Source: CAVZGO01 sp963774935
Lineage (GTDB): Bacteria; Chloroflexota; Anaerolineae; Anaerolineales; UBA4823
Direction of reading: 5' to 3'
DNA: 64,000 bases
Assembly: GCA_963774935.1 (NCBI GenBank)
Contig: CAVZGO010000007.1
Location: 682,001 to 746,000 of the forward strand
Shown: positions 1-9,240 of the stretch, piece after piece
How the letters are laid out: each line of letters begins with the position of its first letter
Position numbering within the stretch: the first letter of the stretch is position 1
The notes under the pieces: generated by a model
What the model was told of the DNA's origin: nothing
The model's database searches: none
What the model saw: only the letters and a program-made list of their open reading frames with translations
Made by a program: the position numbers and the translations under genes

Positions 1-2
1 GT

Positions 3-560
3 GAAATCCTTGCCGGTCATTCGCTCGACAATCGGGCGTCGGTGGCTGCGGTCACTGCCTGCCTGCAGGAGCTGCGCAATCGACCGCTGGTTTGGGATGT
101 CTGGGCGGTTGCCACCAGCCAGGAAGAAGTAACGCTGGGCGGCGCACGCACCTCTGCCTTTGGCATCCGTCCCACCCTGGCAGTGGTGATCGACGTGACC
201 TTTGGCGCCGGACCAGGCAGCCCCGCTCATAAAACCTTCCCAATCGGCAAAGGTGTTGTGCTGGGCGTAGGGCCAAGCGTGCATCCTGCCCTTGTAAAAA
301 CATTTCAGGCGCTGGCTGACCGGCTGGAGATCCCTTATAAAATTGAACCCATGCCGCGTTCGTCTGGGACGGATGCAGATGCAGTGCAGGTGGCTGCCGA
401 GGGCATTCCGACGATGGTGGTCAGCATTCCACTGCGCTATATGCACACTCCAGTCGAGATGGTGTCCATTAAGGATATCCAGCGCACTGGCAGGTTGCTG
501 GCTGAGTTTGCTGCATCGCTGGACGAGCAGTTTATGGATAAGCTGCAATTTGAACCCTAA
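3..560 (+). CDS. M42 family metallo-aminopeptidase (5' truncated by window edge)
   Basis: The reading frame is open from base 3, so the N-terminal part lies outside the window. The visible part has the second half of the M42 (FrvX/YsdC/glutamyl aminopeptidase) catalytic domain: SLDNRAS (the bridging metal Asp region), SQEEVTLGGA (catalytic and metal Glu pair), VVIDVTF (metal Asp) and PLRYMHTPVEM (C-terminal metal His). The family forms large dodecameric cytoplasmic aminopeptidases that trim peptides using two Zn or Co ions. A second M42 gene starts 13 bp downstream and a third follows, so the three are probably co-transcribed. Family assignment is firm; peptide specificity cannot be read. Confidence 0.9.
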   Translation, partial: EILAGHSLDNRASVAAVTACLQELRNRPLVWDVWAVATSQEEVTLGGARTSAFGIRPTLAVVIDVTFGAGPGSPAHKTFPIGKGVVLGVGPSVHPALVKTFQALADRLEIPYKIEPMPRSSGTDADAVQVAAEGIPTMVVSIPLRYMHTPVEMVSIKDIQRTGRLLAEFAASLDEQFMDKLQFEP

Positions 561-573
561 AAAGGATCTGCTC

Positions 574-1674
574 ATGGCGCAAAAAACAAAAAAACTTGGC
601 AATGAAATGATTGAACCGCCTCGCCTGGGGGCTGCGCAGGTGCGTTTGCTCGAACGCCTGTGCAATGCCTGTGCCGTCTCTGGAGATGAGGGGGAGGTCC
701 GGGCGATTGTGCTTGAACAGATTCGACCGCTGGTGGATGATCTGCGCGTGGATGCCCTCGGAAATATTCTGGCGACGCGCCGTGGCAAAGACACCGGTTG
801 TCCGCGCGTGATGCTGGCGGCGCATATGGACGAGGTGGGCTTCATGATTACCAGTGAAGATGATGACGGTCAGTATCGCTTTGAGACCGTGGGTGGATTG
901 GACCCGCGCCAGTTGGTGGGGAAATCAGTCTGGGTCGGCAAGGATCACCTGCCGGGCGTGATTGGCAGCAAACCGATTCACCTGACCACCGCCGAGGAAC
1001 GCAAACAGGCGATCACCCTGGATGCCCTGCGCATCGACCTGGGGCCCGCTGGCAAAGGGAAAGCAGGTGTGGGCGACCGGGCAACCTTTGCCACGAAATT
1101 CGCTCGCCTGGGTCCCAGCTTGCGCGCCAAAGCCCTGGATGACCGGCTGGGCGTTGCAACTCTGATTGAGCTAATCCGCCACGCGCCAGCGAATATTGAT
1201 TTGCAGGCAGCCTTCACCGTGCAGGAAGAAGTCGGGGCACGGGGAGCACGCGTCGCGGCTTATGCGTTTGATCCTCAGGCAGCCATTGTCCTGGATTGCA
1301 CGCCTGCCAATGATTTGCCCGGCTATGATCCTGATGACGAAAATACCCGTTATAACACCCGCCTGGGAGGCGGACCGGCAATTTATGTGGCAGATTCAAG
1401 CACCCTCTCGGACCCGCGCCTGGTACGCCACCTGGTAGATACTGCGCAGGAGCTCGGCATCCCTTACCAGATCCGCCAGCCAGGCGGGGGCGGCACCGAT
1501 GCCGGGGCGATCCACAAGCAGCGGGCAGGTGTGCCCAGTGTATCGATCTCGGTACCAGGGCGGTACATCCATACCGCTGCTACGATCGCTCGTTTCGAAG
1601 ACTGGAAAAACACACTGCTCCTGGTCTATGCAGCATTAGCTCGCTTTTCTGCGTTATCACCCCACGAAGCTTGA
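574..1674 (+). CDS. M42 family metallo-aminopeptidase
   Basis: A 366-residue M42 aminopeptidase, a normal family length. Metal and catalytic residues visible: H84 and D86 in AAHMDE, D189/D190 in KALDDR, E218-E219 in QEEVG, D241 in LDCTP and H333 in GRYIHT. The ATG at 574 is preceded by AAAGGA and fits the N-terminus of homologues; the open frame extends upstream only by running over the preceding gene. It is the middle gene of a tandem M42 triplet. Expected role: cytoplasmic removal of N-terminal residues from short peptides. The insertion around residues 245-262, rich in Asp and Asn, is longer than in the third copy and may change the substrate pocket. Confidence 0.93.
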   Translation: MAQKTKKLGNEMIEPPRLGAAQVRLLERLCNACAVSGDEGEVRAIVLEQIRPLVDDLRVDALGNILATRRGKDTGCPRVMLAAHMDEVGFMITSEDDDGQYRFETVGGLDPRQLVGKSVWVGKDHLPGVIGSKPIHLTTAEERKQAITLDALRIDLGPAGKGKAGVGDRATFATKFARLGPSLRAKALDDRLGVATLIELIRHAPANIDLQAAFTVQEEVGARGARVAAYAFDPQAAIVLDCTPANDLPGYDPDDENTRYNTRLGGGPAIYVADSSTLSDPRLVRHLVDTAQELGIPYQIRQPGGGGTDAGAIHKQRAGVPSVSISVPGRYIHTAATIARFEDWKNTLLLVYAALARFSALSPHEA

Positions 1675-1709
1675 GACTGTAAGCTCGTTCTTATTATGGA
1701 GGTACATCG

Positions 1710-2714
1710 ATGAAAGAGTTGATTAAAAAGTTGGTTGATAGCATCTCGCCATCAGGATATGAAGGGCCAATCCGCCAGTTGATCTGCTCGCTTGTAGAAA
1801 ATCACGCCGATGAAATTTGGATTGATAATCTGGGAAACTTAATCGTCCGTAAAGGACAGGGCACTCCGGAAGGCGGGCGGGTGATGCTCGCAGCGCACAT
1901 GGATGAAATCGGTGTGATTGTCACCCACGTCGATGAGAGCGGGTTTGCGCGTTTCCTGCCAGTGGGTGGGGTTCGCCCAAATACCTGTGTGGGTGGGCGC
2001 GTGCGTTTTCTGAACGGAGCAGCAGGTGTCATTGGCTACGAGCGCAGCGACGATCCCAACCGTGTGCATGCTTTCGATCAATTATTCATCGATTTCGGCG
2101 TCACCAGCCGGGCGGATTGCCCGGTGCACGTGGGAGATGTCGCTGCTTTTGAGCGTCCATTCCTCGATCTGGGTCAGCGCCTGGTAGCGAAGACGATGGA
2201 TGACCGCATTGGTGTTGCGGTTTTGATCGAAACCCTGCGCCGCCTGGGTGAATCCCCGAACCAGATATTTTTTGTATTCAGTGTCCAGGAGGAAGTTGGT
2301 CTGCGAGGCGCAACCACGGCTGCCTTTGGTTTGGAACCCGAGCTGGGTCTGGCTGTCGATGTCACTGCCTGGGGAGATACCCCCAGGGGAATGAAGATGG
2401 AGGTAAGTCTGGGTAAAGGCCCGGCGATTAAGGTTCGCGATTCCGGCATGCTGGCTGATCCACGGGTGGTGGATTGGATGGTGAAAACCGCAGAGCAGTC
2501 TGGTATTCCATACCAGTTGGAAATCCTGGAGCGGGGCAGCACCGATGCTGCCGCTATCCAGCTCTCGCGCGCCGGTGTGCCAGCGGGCACCCTTTCAATC
2601 CCCTGTCGCTATGTCCACACACCATCCGAGATGGTTGACTTGAACGATGTGGAGAATGCGGTGCGCTTGATGCTGGCGCTACTCAGCCAACCCGTAAAAA
2701 CAGCCTTGAAATGA
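1710..2714 (+). CDS. M42 family metallo-aminopeptidase
   Basis: A 334-residue M42 aminopeptidase with all expected residues: AAHMDE near residue 63, KTMDDR, VQEEVG, AVDVTAW and CRYVHTPSEM. A good ribosome-binding site (GGAGG, 7-8 nt) precedes the ATG. The C-terminal PSEMV sequence resembles the first copy (PVEMV) more than the middle copy (AATIA), so the three paralogues are diverged and not recent duplicates. It acts in the cytoplasm on oligopeptides. The tandem arrangement suggests complementary specificities, as in archaeal TET peptidase sets, but that is inference. Confidence 0.93.
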   Translation: MKELIKKLVDSISPSGYEGPIRQLICSLVENHADEIWIDNLGNLIVRKGQGTPEGGRVMLAAHMDEIGVIVTHVDESGFARFLPVGGVRPNTCVGGRVRFLNGAAGVIGYERSDDPNRVHAFDQLFIDFGVTSRADCPVHVGDVAAFERPFLDLGQRLVAKTMDDRIGVAVLIETLRRLGESPNQIFFVFSVQEEVGLRGATTAAFGLEPELGLAVDVTAWGDTPRGMKMEVSLGKGPAIKVRDSGMLADPRVVDWMVKTAEQSGIPYQLEILERGSTDAAAIQLSRAGVPAGTLSIPCRYVHTPSEMVDLNDVENAVRLMLALLSQPVKTALK

Positions 2715-2772
2715 GTTGTTCACAGGGATGGTGCTGTTCTGAAGCATGGCACCATTCGAGCCAGGAAACAAA

Positions 2773-4108
2773 ATGATCAGCCGCAAATTAAGAATACTCC
2801 GGAAGATTGGAGGCGTAATTTTCCTGCTTCTAACCGTAGCTGGGTGCGCCTTTACCCCGGGATCTTCAACCCCAATGCCACCGAATGATATCGCAACCAG
2901 CGTGCCGGTTGAGTCTACCTTGGCGTCTACACTGCCGGTTACACAATCCCTCACTCCCACTGCCGATGGGCCGTTAACTCTGACCGTCTGGGTGCCGCCC
3001 CAATTCGATCCAGAGTCCGGAACAGCCGCCGGGCAGCTATTTAAAGCCCGGTTGGAGGAATTTACCGCCAGCCGGCCGGATGTTGAGATCAACGTGCGCG
3101 TGAAAGCAGAAGAAGGCCCAGGAGGGCTGTACGACAGCCTGGAAACTGCCAGTACTGCTGCTCAGCGGACGCTTCCAGATTTGATTGCACTGCCCCAGGC
3201 GACTTTTCAGACCGCAGTGTTGAAAGGCTTGCTGCGTTCGATGGATGAAACACCTGACTTGCTGGACGATCCAGACTGGTATGACTATGCACGCCAGTTG
3301 AGTGTGCTGCAAAATAATGTATACGGTTTGCCATTTGCCGGAGATGCACTGGTGCAGGTTTATCAGGACACACAAGATATGCAGCCGCCTGTGAGCTGGG
3401 ATAAAGTATTGCAATTATCCGCCCCGTTAATTTTCCCTGTAGCAGATCCACAGAGCTTGTTCAGCCTGGCTCAATACGAAAGCAATGCTGGCGAGGTCTT
3501 TGATGACCAGGGTCGCCTCTCGCTGGAGGAGGCTGTACTCAGGGAAGTCTTGGATTTCTACCAGCAAGCCAGTAGTGCTGGTGTCATGCCGCCTGAGCTG
3601 GCTGATCTAGCCAGTCATGATCAGGCGTGGGAACGATTTACAAGCGGGCAAGCGTATTCCGTTGCAACGTGGATATCTGATTATCTTGCAGACCAATCCT
3701 CGACGGATCCCATCTCAGGGGTGACGGTGGCTCCGCTGCCCACACCAGATGGAAAACCATTTGCTTATGCAACTGGCTGGGTCTGGGCGCTCGCCTCGCC
3801 TGATTTCGATCGGCGCCAGGTTGCTGCCGAATTGGCTGGATTTTTGACGGAAAGCGAATATATGGCATCGTGGACTCAAGCGAGTGGATACCTGCCGCCG
3901 CGTCCCAGCGCGCTGGCAGCCTGGCAGACCGCGCGCCTGCGTGCTGCGCTCGAGAATATCTCTACGGCAGCGATTCTTGCGCCGGCGATGGATGTGTTGA
4001 AGTACCCTGGGTCCACCTCTGCAGAAAGCTGTCCTGCAGGTGCTTCAAAGTGAGCTTGATCCGGCTGCTGCCGCCCATCAGGCGGTAAACAGTCTGGGGA
4101 ATCCATAA
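2773..4108 (+). CDS. Extracellular solute-binding lipoprotein, family 1 (frameshifted near 3' end)
   Basis: An N-terminal signal with lipobox VAGC (about residues 19-22) is followed by a Pro/Ser/Thr-rich linker and a family 1 (maltose/sugar type) periplasmic-binding fold starting at LTVWVPPQFDPES. ATG 2773 is preferred over ATG 2746 because it gives a clean lipoprotein signal and has AGGA upstream. The initial frame stops at 4053. The next frame continues with GPPLQKAVLQVLQSELD and a typical C-terminal helix, ending with TAA at 4106-4108. One extra base near 4003-4010 (TACCCTGGG) explains this. No permease or ATPase gene is adjacent, so the transport partner must be elsewhere. Confidence 0.82.
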
Positions 4109-4113
4109 ATCAG

Positions 4114-4140
4114 CTTAAAACTTCTTGTTTTAAGTTTATT
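4114..4140 (+). terminator. Possible intrinsic terminator
   Basis: An 8-bp perfect inverted repeat (CTTAAAAC / GTTTTAAG, loop TTCTT) is followed by a T-rich stretch just after the end of the sugar-binding protein gene. The stem is AT-rich and therefore weak. Confidence 0.45.
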
Positions 4141-4169
4141 GGAATGATATGAGACTTTTCTGGATCAGG

Positions 4170-4199
4170 TTGACAGGCGCTGCTTGAGAATGTTATGAT
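4170..4199 (+). promoter_or_regulatory. Sigma-70 type promoter for the LysM/M23 gene
   Basis: TTGACA at 4170-4175 and TATGAT at 4194-4199 are separated by 18 nt. The predicted start of transcription lies about 17 nt before the ATG at 4223, which gives a very short leader. Confidence 0.65.
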
Positions 4200-4222
4200 C
4201 CTGCTTTGAAAGCATTACTGTC

Positions 4223-5422
4223 ATGGAAACTGATCCGTTAAAAAGTGAAGTCATACCGCCAGAGGATACGAACCACGGGGGAATGAAGCGCCGCCTATCT
4301 GAAACCTGGGAAAAACTTACCAATGTTGGTCTGGGCGACGTCGTATTACGGCTGGGAACGCATATATTGTTAGTGGCGATTATCCTAATCGTTGCTTGGA
4401 TCTTACGGGCGGTATATTTGCGCGCCCAGGATGTTCAAGGAGACAACCCTGTTGTCCTGGCGGCATCACAGGCAACACCATCACCGAGTCCTGTTGTCCA
4501 GGTGGAGCTGCCAGGTTACCAGGAAAGCGCGGCTACTGACACTGATACCGGAATTCGCCGCTATGTGAGCTTGCATACCGATGTGCCTTCACGACCGCGT
4601 AGCGTGGTGAGTACTTATGTTGTCCAACCGGGCGACACCGTTTTCGGTATTGCTGATAAGTTCGGTCTGAAACCGGAAACGATTCTATGGGCGAATCAAT
4701 ATACTCTGGGGGATAACCCGCATAACTTGCAACCTGAACAGGTTTTGAATATTCTACCCGTTGATGGCGCATACCATCGCTGGTCGGCAGGAGATGGCTT
4801 GAATGGTGTGGCTAAGTTTTTTGGCGTGGATCCTGAAGAAATAATTGAATTTCCCGGCAATCAACTGAGCGCTGATACGGTCGGTGATTATTCCAATCCG
4901 AGCATTCAAGCCGGCACCTGGTTGGTGGTTCCTGGCGGGAAACGTGAGTTCGTCAATTGGAGCGCGCCAGAAATACCACGCGATAATCCTGGTGTGGCAA
5001 ACGTGCTTGGACCTGGCGCCTGCAGCTCAGTGGCAAACGGGGCAATTGGCGCTGGCGTGTTCATCTGGCCGACCAACAATCATTTCCTGTCCGGCTATGA
5101 TTACAATCCCGGCGCCAATCACTCTGGAATTGATATCGATGGGGATACCGGTGATCCGGTGTATGCCGTTGACAATGGTGTAGTCGTTTATGCCGGCTGG
5201 AATAATTGGGGGTATGGGAATGTAGTGGTGATCAATCATGGCAACGGCTGGCAAACCCTCTATGCGCACCTGTCCTCCTACTCGGTGAGCTGCGGTCAAA
5301 GCGTCTACCAGACCAATCTGATTGGCGCGGTTGGAAATACTGGAAATTCATCCGGTGCGCATCTGCATTACGAAATGATGTACAATGGCACCAAAGTAAA
5401 CCCCCACGATTATTTACCATAG
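4223..5422 (+). CDS. LysM domain M23 family metallopeptidase (membrane anchored)
   Basis: A 399-residue cell-wall peptidase. A cytoplasmic N-terminus of about 45 residues is followed by one membrane segment (about 48-66) and a Pro/Ser linker. Next come a LysM domain (YVVQPGDTVFGIADKFGL), a second degenerate LysM-like segment (HRWSAGDGLNGVAKFFG) and a C-terminal M23 domain. The zinc ligands are in HSGIDIDG (HxxxD) and HLHYE (HxH). M23 enzymes cut peptidoglycan or interpeptide bridges outside the membrane; LysM binds glycan. No strong ribosome-binding site is visible, fitting the near-leaderless promoter. It is probably co-transcribed with the M16 genes 12 bp downstream. Confidence 0.92.
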   Translation: METDPLKSEVIPPEDTNHGGMKRRLSETWEKLTNVGLGDVVLRLGTHILLVAIILIVAWILRAVYLRAQDVQGDNPVVLAASQATPSPSPVVQVELPGYQESAATDTDTGIRRYVSLHTDVPSRPRSVVSTYVVQPGDTVFGIADKFGLKPETILWANQYTLGDNPHNLQPEQVLNILPVDGAYHRWSAGDGLNGVAKFFGVDPEEIIEFPGNQLSADTVGDYSNPSIQAGTWLVVPGGKREFVNWSAPEIPRDNPGVANVLGPGACSSVANGAIGAGVFIWPTNNHFLSGYDYNPGANHSGIDIDGDTGDPVYAVDNGVVVYAGWNNWGYGNVVVINHGNGWQTLYAHLSSYSVSCGQSVYQTNLIGAVGNTGNSSGAHLHYEMMYNGTKVNPHDYLP

Positions 5423-5434
5423 GATTTTCATTCA

Positions 5435-6722
5435 TTGGTTTCAACCACTACGCGCCAGGTACTTCCGAACGGGCTAATCGTTCTGCTTAAGGAAATCCAC
5501 ACAGCACCATTGATCAGCCATTGGATCTGGTACCGCGTGGGCTCATATACTGAATCTCCAGGGATAACCGGTGCTTCCCATTGGGTGGAGCATATGCAGT
5601 TCAAAGGCACGCCGCGCTTTCCAGCCGGTGTACTCGATCGAGATATTTCGCGCCTGGGCGGTTATTGGAACGCGTTTACCTATTTGGATTGGACGGCATA
5701 TTTTGAAACGCTTCCTGCTGGGTCAATTGATCTGGCATTAGAATTGGAAGCTGATCGAATGGTTGGTAGCTTGTTCGAAGATGACGAGGTCGAGTCGGAG
5801 CGGAGTGTGATTATCTCCGAGCGCCTGGGGAATGAAAATGAGCCAACTTTTCGGTTAGCGGAAGCTGTCCAGCGTGCGGCATTTAAGACGCATCCATACC
5901 GTCACGAAGTGATCGGTGACCTGGCAGACCTCGAAAGTATGACTCGCCAGGACCTATACCACCACTACCAGAGCCATTATCTGCCCAATAACGCTGTGCT
6001 GGCTCTGGCTGGAGATTTTGAGACCTCCGAAATGCTGGAGCGCGTCCGAAAGTTGTATGAACCGATTCCTGCCGGTGAAAAGCCTCCCGTGAGTATTGGC
6101 GATGAGCCTCCTCAAGCAGATGAGCAGAACGTCGATGATTTCCGGAGAAGGGGAAACCACTTACATTCAGATAAGCTACCACGCCCCGCAAGGCAGCCAT
6201 GCTGATTTTCTGCCGCTGGCGGTTCTCGACAGCCTGCTGAGTGGACCCAGCGATTTAAGCGTTTTCGGTGGAGGGCTCTCAAATACAACCTCCCGGCTAT
6301 ACCAGTCACTGGTGGAGCGTGAGTTAGCAGTGAGTGTGCATGGTGGCTTACAGGCTACCTGCTCGCCTTTCTTGTATCACACCGATATTATTCTGCATCC
6401 TGATTCTGAGGTAGAGCCTGCATTGGCTGCGTTTGATGGTGAAATAGAGCGGCTGCAGGAAACGCCGACGACTCAAGCGGAGCTCTCGCGTGCAGTGAAG
6501 CAGGCGCGTGCATTGTTCGCATATAACAGCGAAAGCATCACCAATCAGGCTGCCTGGATGGGATTTGCTGAAATGTTTGCTTCACAGGATTGGTTGGAAA
6601 GTTACCTGGTCAGGTTAGAGCAGGTAACTCCGCACGATGTGCAGGATGTAGCTTGCCGTTATCTGCAGCCGGTTAACCGGGTGGTAGGTGTTTTCCATCC
6701 TGAGGAGGGGGCTCAATCATGA
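5435..6722 (+). CDS. M16 family zinc peptidase, catalytic type (frameshifted)
   Basis: Pitrilysin/processing-peptidase family protein with the inverted zinc motif HxxEH (H49, E52, H53 in ASHWVEH) and the distal Glu in EVESERSVIISE near residue 128, so this is the catalytic member of the pair. Translation starts at TTG 5435 behind AGGA. The first frame runs to 6205, but similarity moves near 6120-6135 to the frame containing ISGEGETTYIQISYHAPQG, which ends at 6722. One surplus base explains the shift. The repaired protein would have about 428 residues, the usual length. It overlaps the next gene by 4 nt (ATGA). M16 proteins commonly occur as a catalytic plus an inactive partner degrading peptides. 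Confidence 0.85.
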
Positions 6723-8037
6723 CAGGGGTTCCGACCATGCCCTCTGCGGCAAAATTGTCGTACCCTGGAGCAGATGATATTACCAGGGTTGAATTGGATA
6801 ATGGGATAACCATCCTTGCGCGTCCAAACTTTACCAGTCAGTCGGTGGTGATTTCCGGCTACCTGTATGCTGGGGGTCTATTTGATCCGCAGGACAAATT
6901 GGGATTGGCAGACTTTTGCGCATCGGCTTTGATGCGCGGCACAACCAGGCGCAGTTTTCATCAGATTTTTGACGAGTTGGAATTTGTGGGCGCCAGCCTG
7001 CAGATCAACAGTGGGACGCACACAACTGGTTTTGGTGGGCAGGCACTGGCTGAAGATCTGGATAGTTTGTTGGATATCCTGGCAGATACCTTGCGCCAAC
7101 CATCCTTCCCTCCGGATCAGGTTGAACGTTTACGCGCCCAGCTTCTCACCAATCTGGCGATACTGGCGCAAGACACCTCCCACCTGGCCCAACGGGTATT
7201 CGAGCAAATAATCTATCCCGGACATCCTTATAGCCAACCGGAAGAAGGCTACCCTGAGACTGTTCAAGCGATTCGCCCAATTGACTTGCAGGATTTTCAC
7301 CGCCGTGTATACGGGCCGATGGGAATGGTGCTCGTAGTTGTTGGCGCGGTCGAACCTGATCTGGCAGTAGAAAAGGTAGCAAAGGTGCTTGGTGATTGGC
7401 GCAATCCTGCTCAAGCGAGTCCGCCAGGGCTTCCACCAGTGAGCTTGCCCGTAGAAACAACTCGCCGGTTCGTTGAATTACCAGGTAAAGTGCAGGTTGA
7501 TCTTGTATTAGGCGCTGCTGGTCCGGCTCGAAAAGATTATTACTATCAGGCAGCTAACCTTGGCAACATCATTCTTGGGCAATTCGGTTTGATGGGGCGC
7601 ATTGGTGAAGTGGTGCGCGAGCAGGCAGGGCTGGCTTACTCGGTACATAGCAGCCTCGGAGGAGGATTCGGCCCAGGTCCCTGGGAGCTGGCTGCCGGGG
7701 TTGCACCGCAAGCCGTAGACCAGGTGATCGAGCTGCTCATAGCAGAGCTCCGGCGATTTATCTCAGAACCGGTCAGTGAGGCAGAGCTGGCAGATGTGCA
7801 ATCACTGCTGATTGGCAGCCTGCCTCTCTCTCTGGAAGCGAATGCGGGTGTGGCAGGCGCACTGCTCAACCTGGAACGTTACCAGCTTGGCTTGAATTAT
7901 TATCGTAACTATCCAGAGATGATCCGGCGATCAGCCGGGAGGATATCCTGACTGCGGCGCGTAAATACCTGGATCCCGATCATCTGGGAATCGGTATTGC
8001 AGGAACAGCAGCTCAACAACTAGAGGCAGATCGATGA
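6719..8037 (+). CDS. M16 family peptidase-like protein, non-catalytic type (frameshifted near 3' end)
   Basis: Second M16-fold protein. Where the catalytic member has HxxEH, this one reads DFCASALMRGT, so the zinc site is missing, as in the inactive partner of bacterial M16 pairs. The conserved R/Y-type C-terminal element (LAYSVHSSLGGGFGPG) is present. The initial frame stops at 7951, but the sequence after ATGATCCG continues in another frame as AISREDILTAARKYLDP and ends with TGA at 8035-8037. One missing base near 7930-7933 would restore a 439-residue protein. The restored end overlaps the acpS ATG by 4 nt, which supports the repaired frame as the ancestral one. Confidence 0.83.
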
Positions 8038-8417
8038 GCCAGGCGTCGCTAGCAACCGGAATTGATATGGTCGAGATTGATCGCTTAGCAGCAGCAATTG
8101 AGCGTCATGGCCAACATTTTCTTGATCGAATATTTACTTCCGTTGAGCTGGCTGAATGTGCAGGCAAAGCTGCATCACTCGCAGCTCGCTTTGCTGCAAA
8201 AGAAGCTACGGTGAAAGCACTGGGAACCGGTATTGGTCCGGTCGGTTGGCGTGAGGTTGAGCTGCGCTATGGCCCGGAAAAACAGCCCCAGCTCTTCTTG
8301 CATGGTGCTGCGGCTATACGAGCTGAAGCTTTGGGATTAAATACCTGGAGTGTCAGTATCAGCCATACATCCAATCTGGCTGTAGCCATGGTGACAGCTC
8401 TGGGCACAGGTGATTAA
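8034..8417 (+). CDS. acpS: Holo-[acyl-carrier-protein] synthase
   Basis: A 127-residue 4'-phosphopantetheinyl transferase that converts apo-ACP to holo-ACP using CoA. Visible signatures: ATGIDMVEIDRL near the N-terminus with the Mg-binding Asp, the FAAKEATVKALGTG motif with the second metal ligand Glu and the catalytic Lys, and the C-terminal SISHTSNLAVA strand. It starts inside the last codons of the upstream M16 gene. The coupling to peptidase genes is positional only and has no obvious functional meaning. Confidence 0.95.
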   Translation: MSQASLATGIDMVEIDRLAAAIERHGQHFLDRIFTSVELAECAGKAASLAARFAAKEATVKALGTGIGPVGWREVELRYGPEKQPQLFLHGAAAIRAEALGLNTWSVSISHTSNLAVAMVTALGTGD

Positions 8418-8498
8418 ATTCCATTAAGACAGGTGATGGGCAGCCTGCCTGCAGACCCCCGTTTTTTCTGAAGCTAATTGCCAACCCAAATAATGAGT

Positions 8499-9173
8499 TT
8501 ATGCTCCGGTCTCCAGATCGGTCGATCGCGTTTTGCTCATCCGCGCTTTAATTACTTCGTAAACTGCTGGTAGCACCGAGATCAGAATGATGGCAATCAC
8601 AATCAAGCCGAAGTGATCCTGCACAAACGGCAGGTTGCCAAAGAAGTATCCAAGCCAGGTGAAAATCGTTACCCACAAGATACCCCCTATTACGTTATAA
8701 GAAAGAAATTTGCCATAGCTCATCTCGCCCACTCCGGCAACGAACGGGGCAAATGTGCGTACAATGGGGACAAAGCGTGCAATGACGATCGTTTTTCCAC
8801 CGTATTTTTCGAAAAACCCGTGTGTACGGTCGAGGTGTTCTTTCTTGAGATACCGTATTTCACCGCTGAATGCTCGTGGACCAATTTTATGCCCAATCCA
8901 GTAGTTTGCTGTATCTCCGAGGACAGCCGCGATGCACAACAAAATCCATAAAACCCAGATGTTCAATGGTGAACCAAGCGCAGGGGACGCAAAAGTCCCG
9001 GCTGCGAACAGCAGGGAATCTCCCGGTAAAAATGGTAATATAACTACACCTGTTTCTATGAAAATAACAGCAAACAGAATAATATAGGTCAGTGTGCCAT
9101 ATTGGCTGATGATCTGACCTAAATACTTATCAATGTGCAGAACAAAGTCGATCAATTGCTGGACAATTTCCAT
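8499..9173 (-). CDS. DedA family integral membrane protein
   Basis: A 224-residue DedA/SNARE-associated (PF09335) membrane protein. Typical elements are FIETGVVILPFLPGDSLLFAAG (re-entrant loop), GDTANYWIGHKIG and the ARFVPIVRTFAPFVAGVGEM motif with the conserved arginines. DedA proteins act in lipid carrier (undecaprenyl phosphate or phospholipid) flipping across the cytoplasmic membrane. AAGGA precedes the ATG. It is the last of a run of minus-strand genes and converges on acpS. Confidence 0.92.
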   Translation of the reverse strand: MEIVQQLIDFVLHIDKYLGQIISQYGTLTYIILFAVIFIETGVVILPFLPGDSLLFAAGTFASPALGSPLNIWVLWILLCIAAVLGDTANYWIGHKIGPRAFSGEIRYLKKEHLDRTHGFFEKYGGKTIVIARFVPIVRTFAPFVAGVGEMSYGKFLSYNVIGGILWVTIFTWLGYFFGNLPFVQDHFGLIVIAIILISVLPAVYEVIKARMSKTRSTDLETGA

Positions 9174-9240
9174 TAATAAATCCTTGCTAATGATATTACA
9201 TCGCGAAAGTCAGGGATAGGTTAGATTGGTGTCGCAAAAC

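Noticed and set aside
343..573. Upstream extension of the second M42 gene
   Set aside because: This segment is an off-frame overlap with the first M42 gene; the ATG at 574 has a ribosome-binding site and fits homologues.
7949..7951. TGA at the end of the initial frame of the second M16 gene as another selenocysteine codon
   Set aside because: The conserved C-terminus continues in a different frame (AISREDIL), so this is a frameshift, not a recoded stop. No Cys is expected at this position.
8418..8498. Possible terminator between acpS and the DedA gene
   Set aside because: A T-run (GTTTTTT) is present but the upstream repeats do not form a convincing stem.
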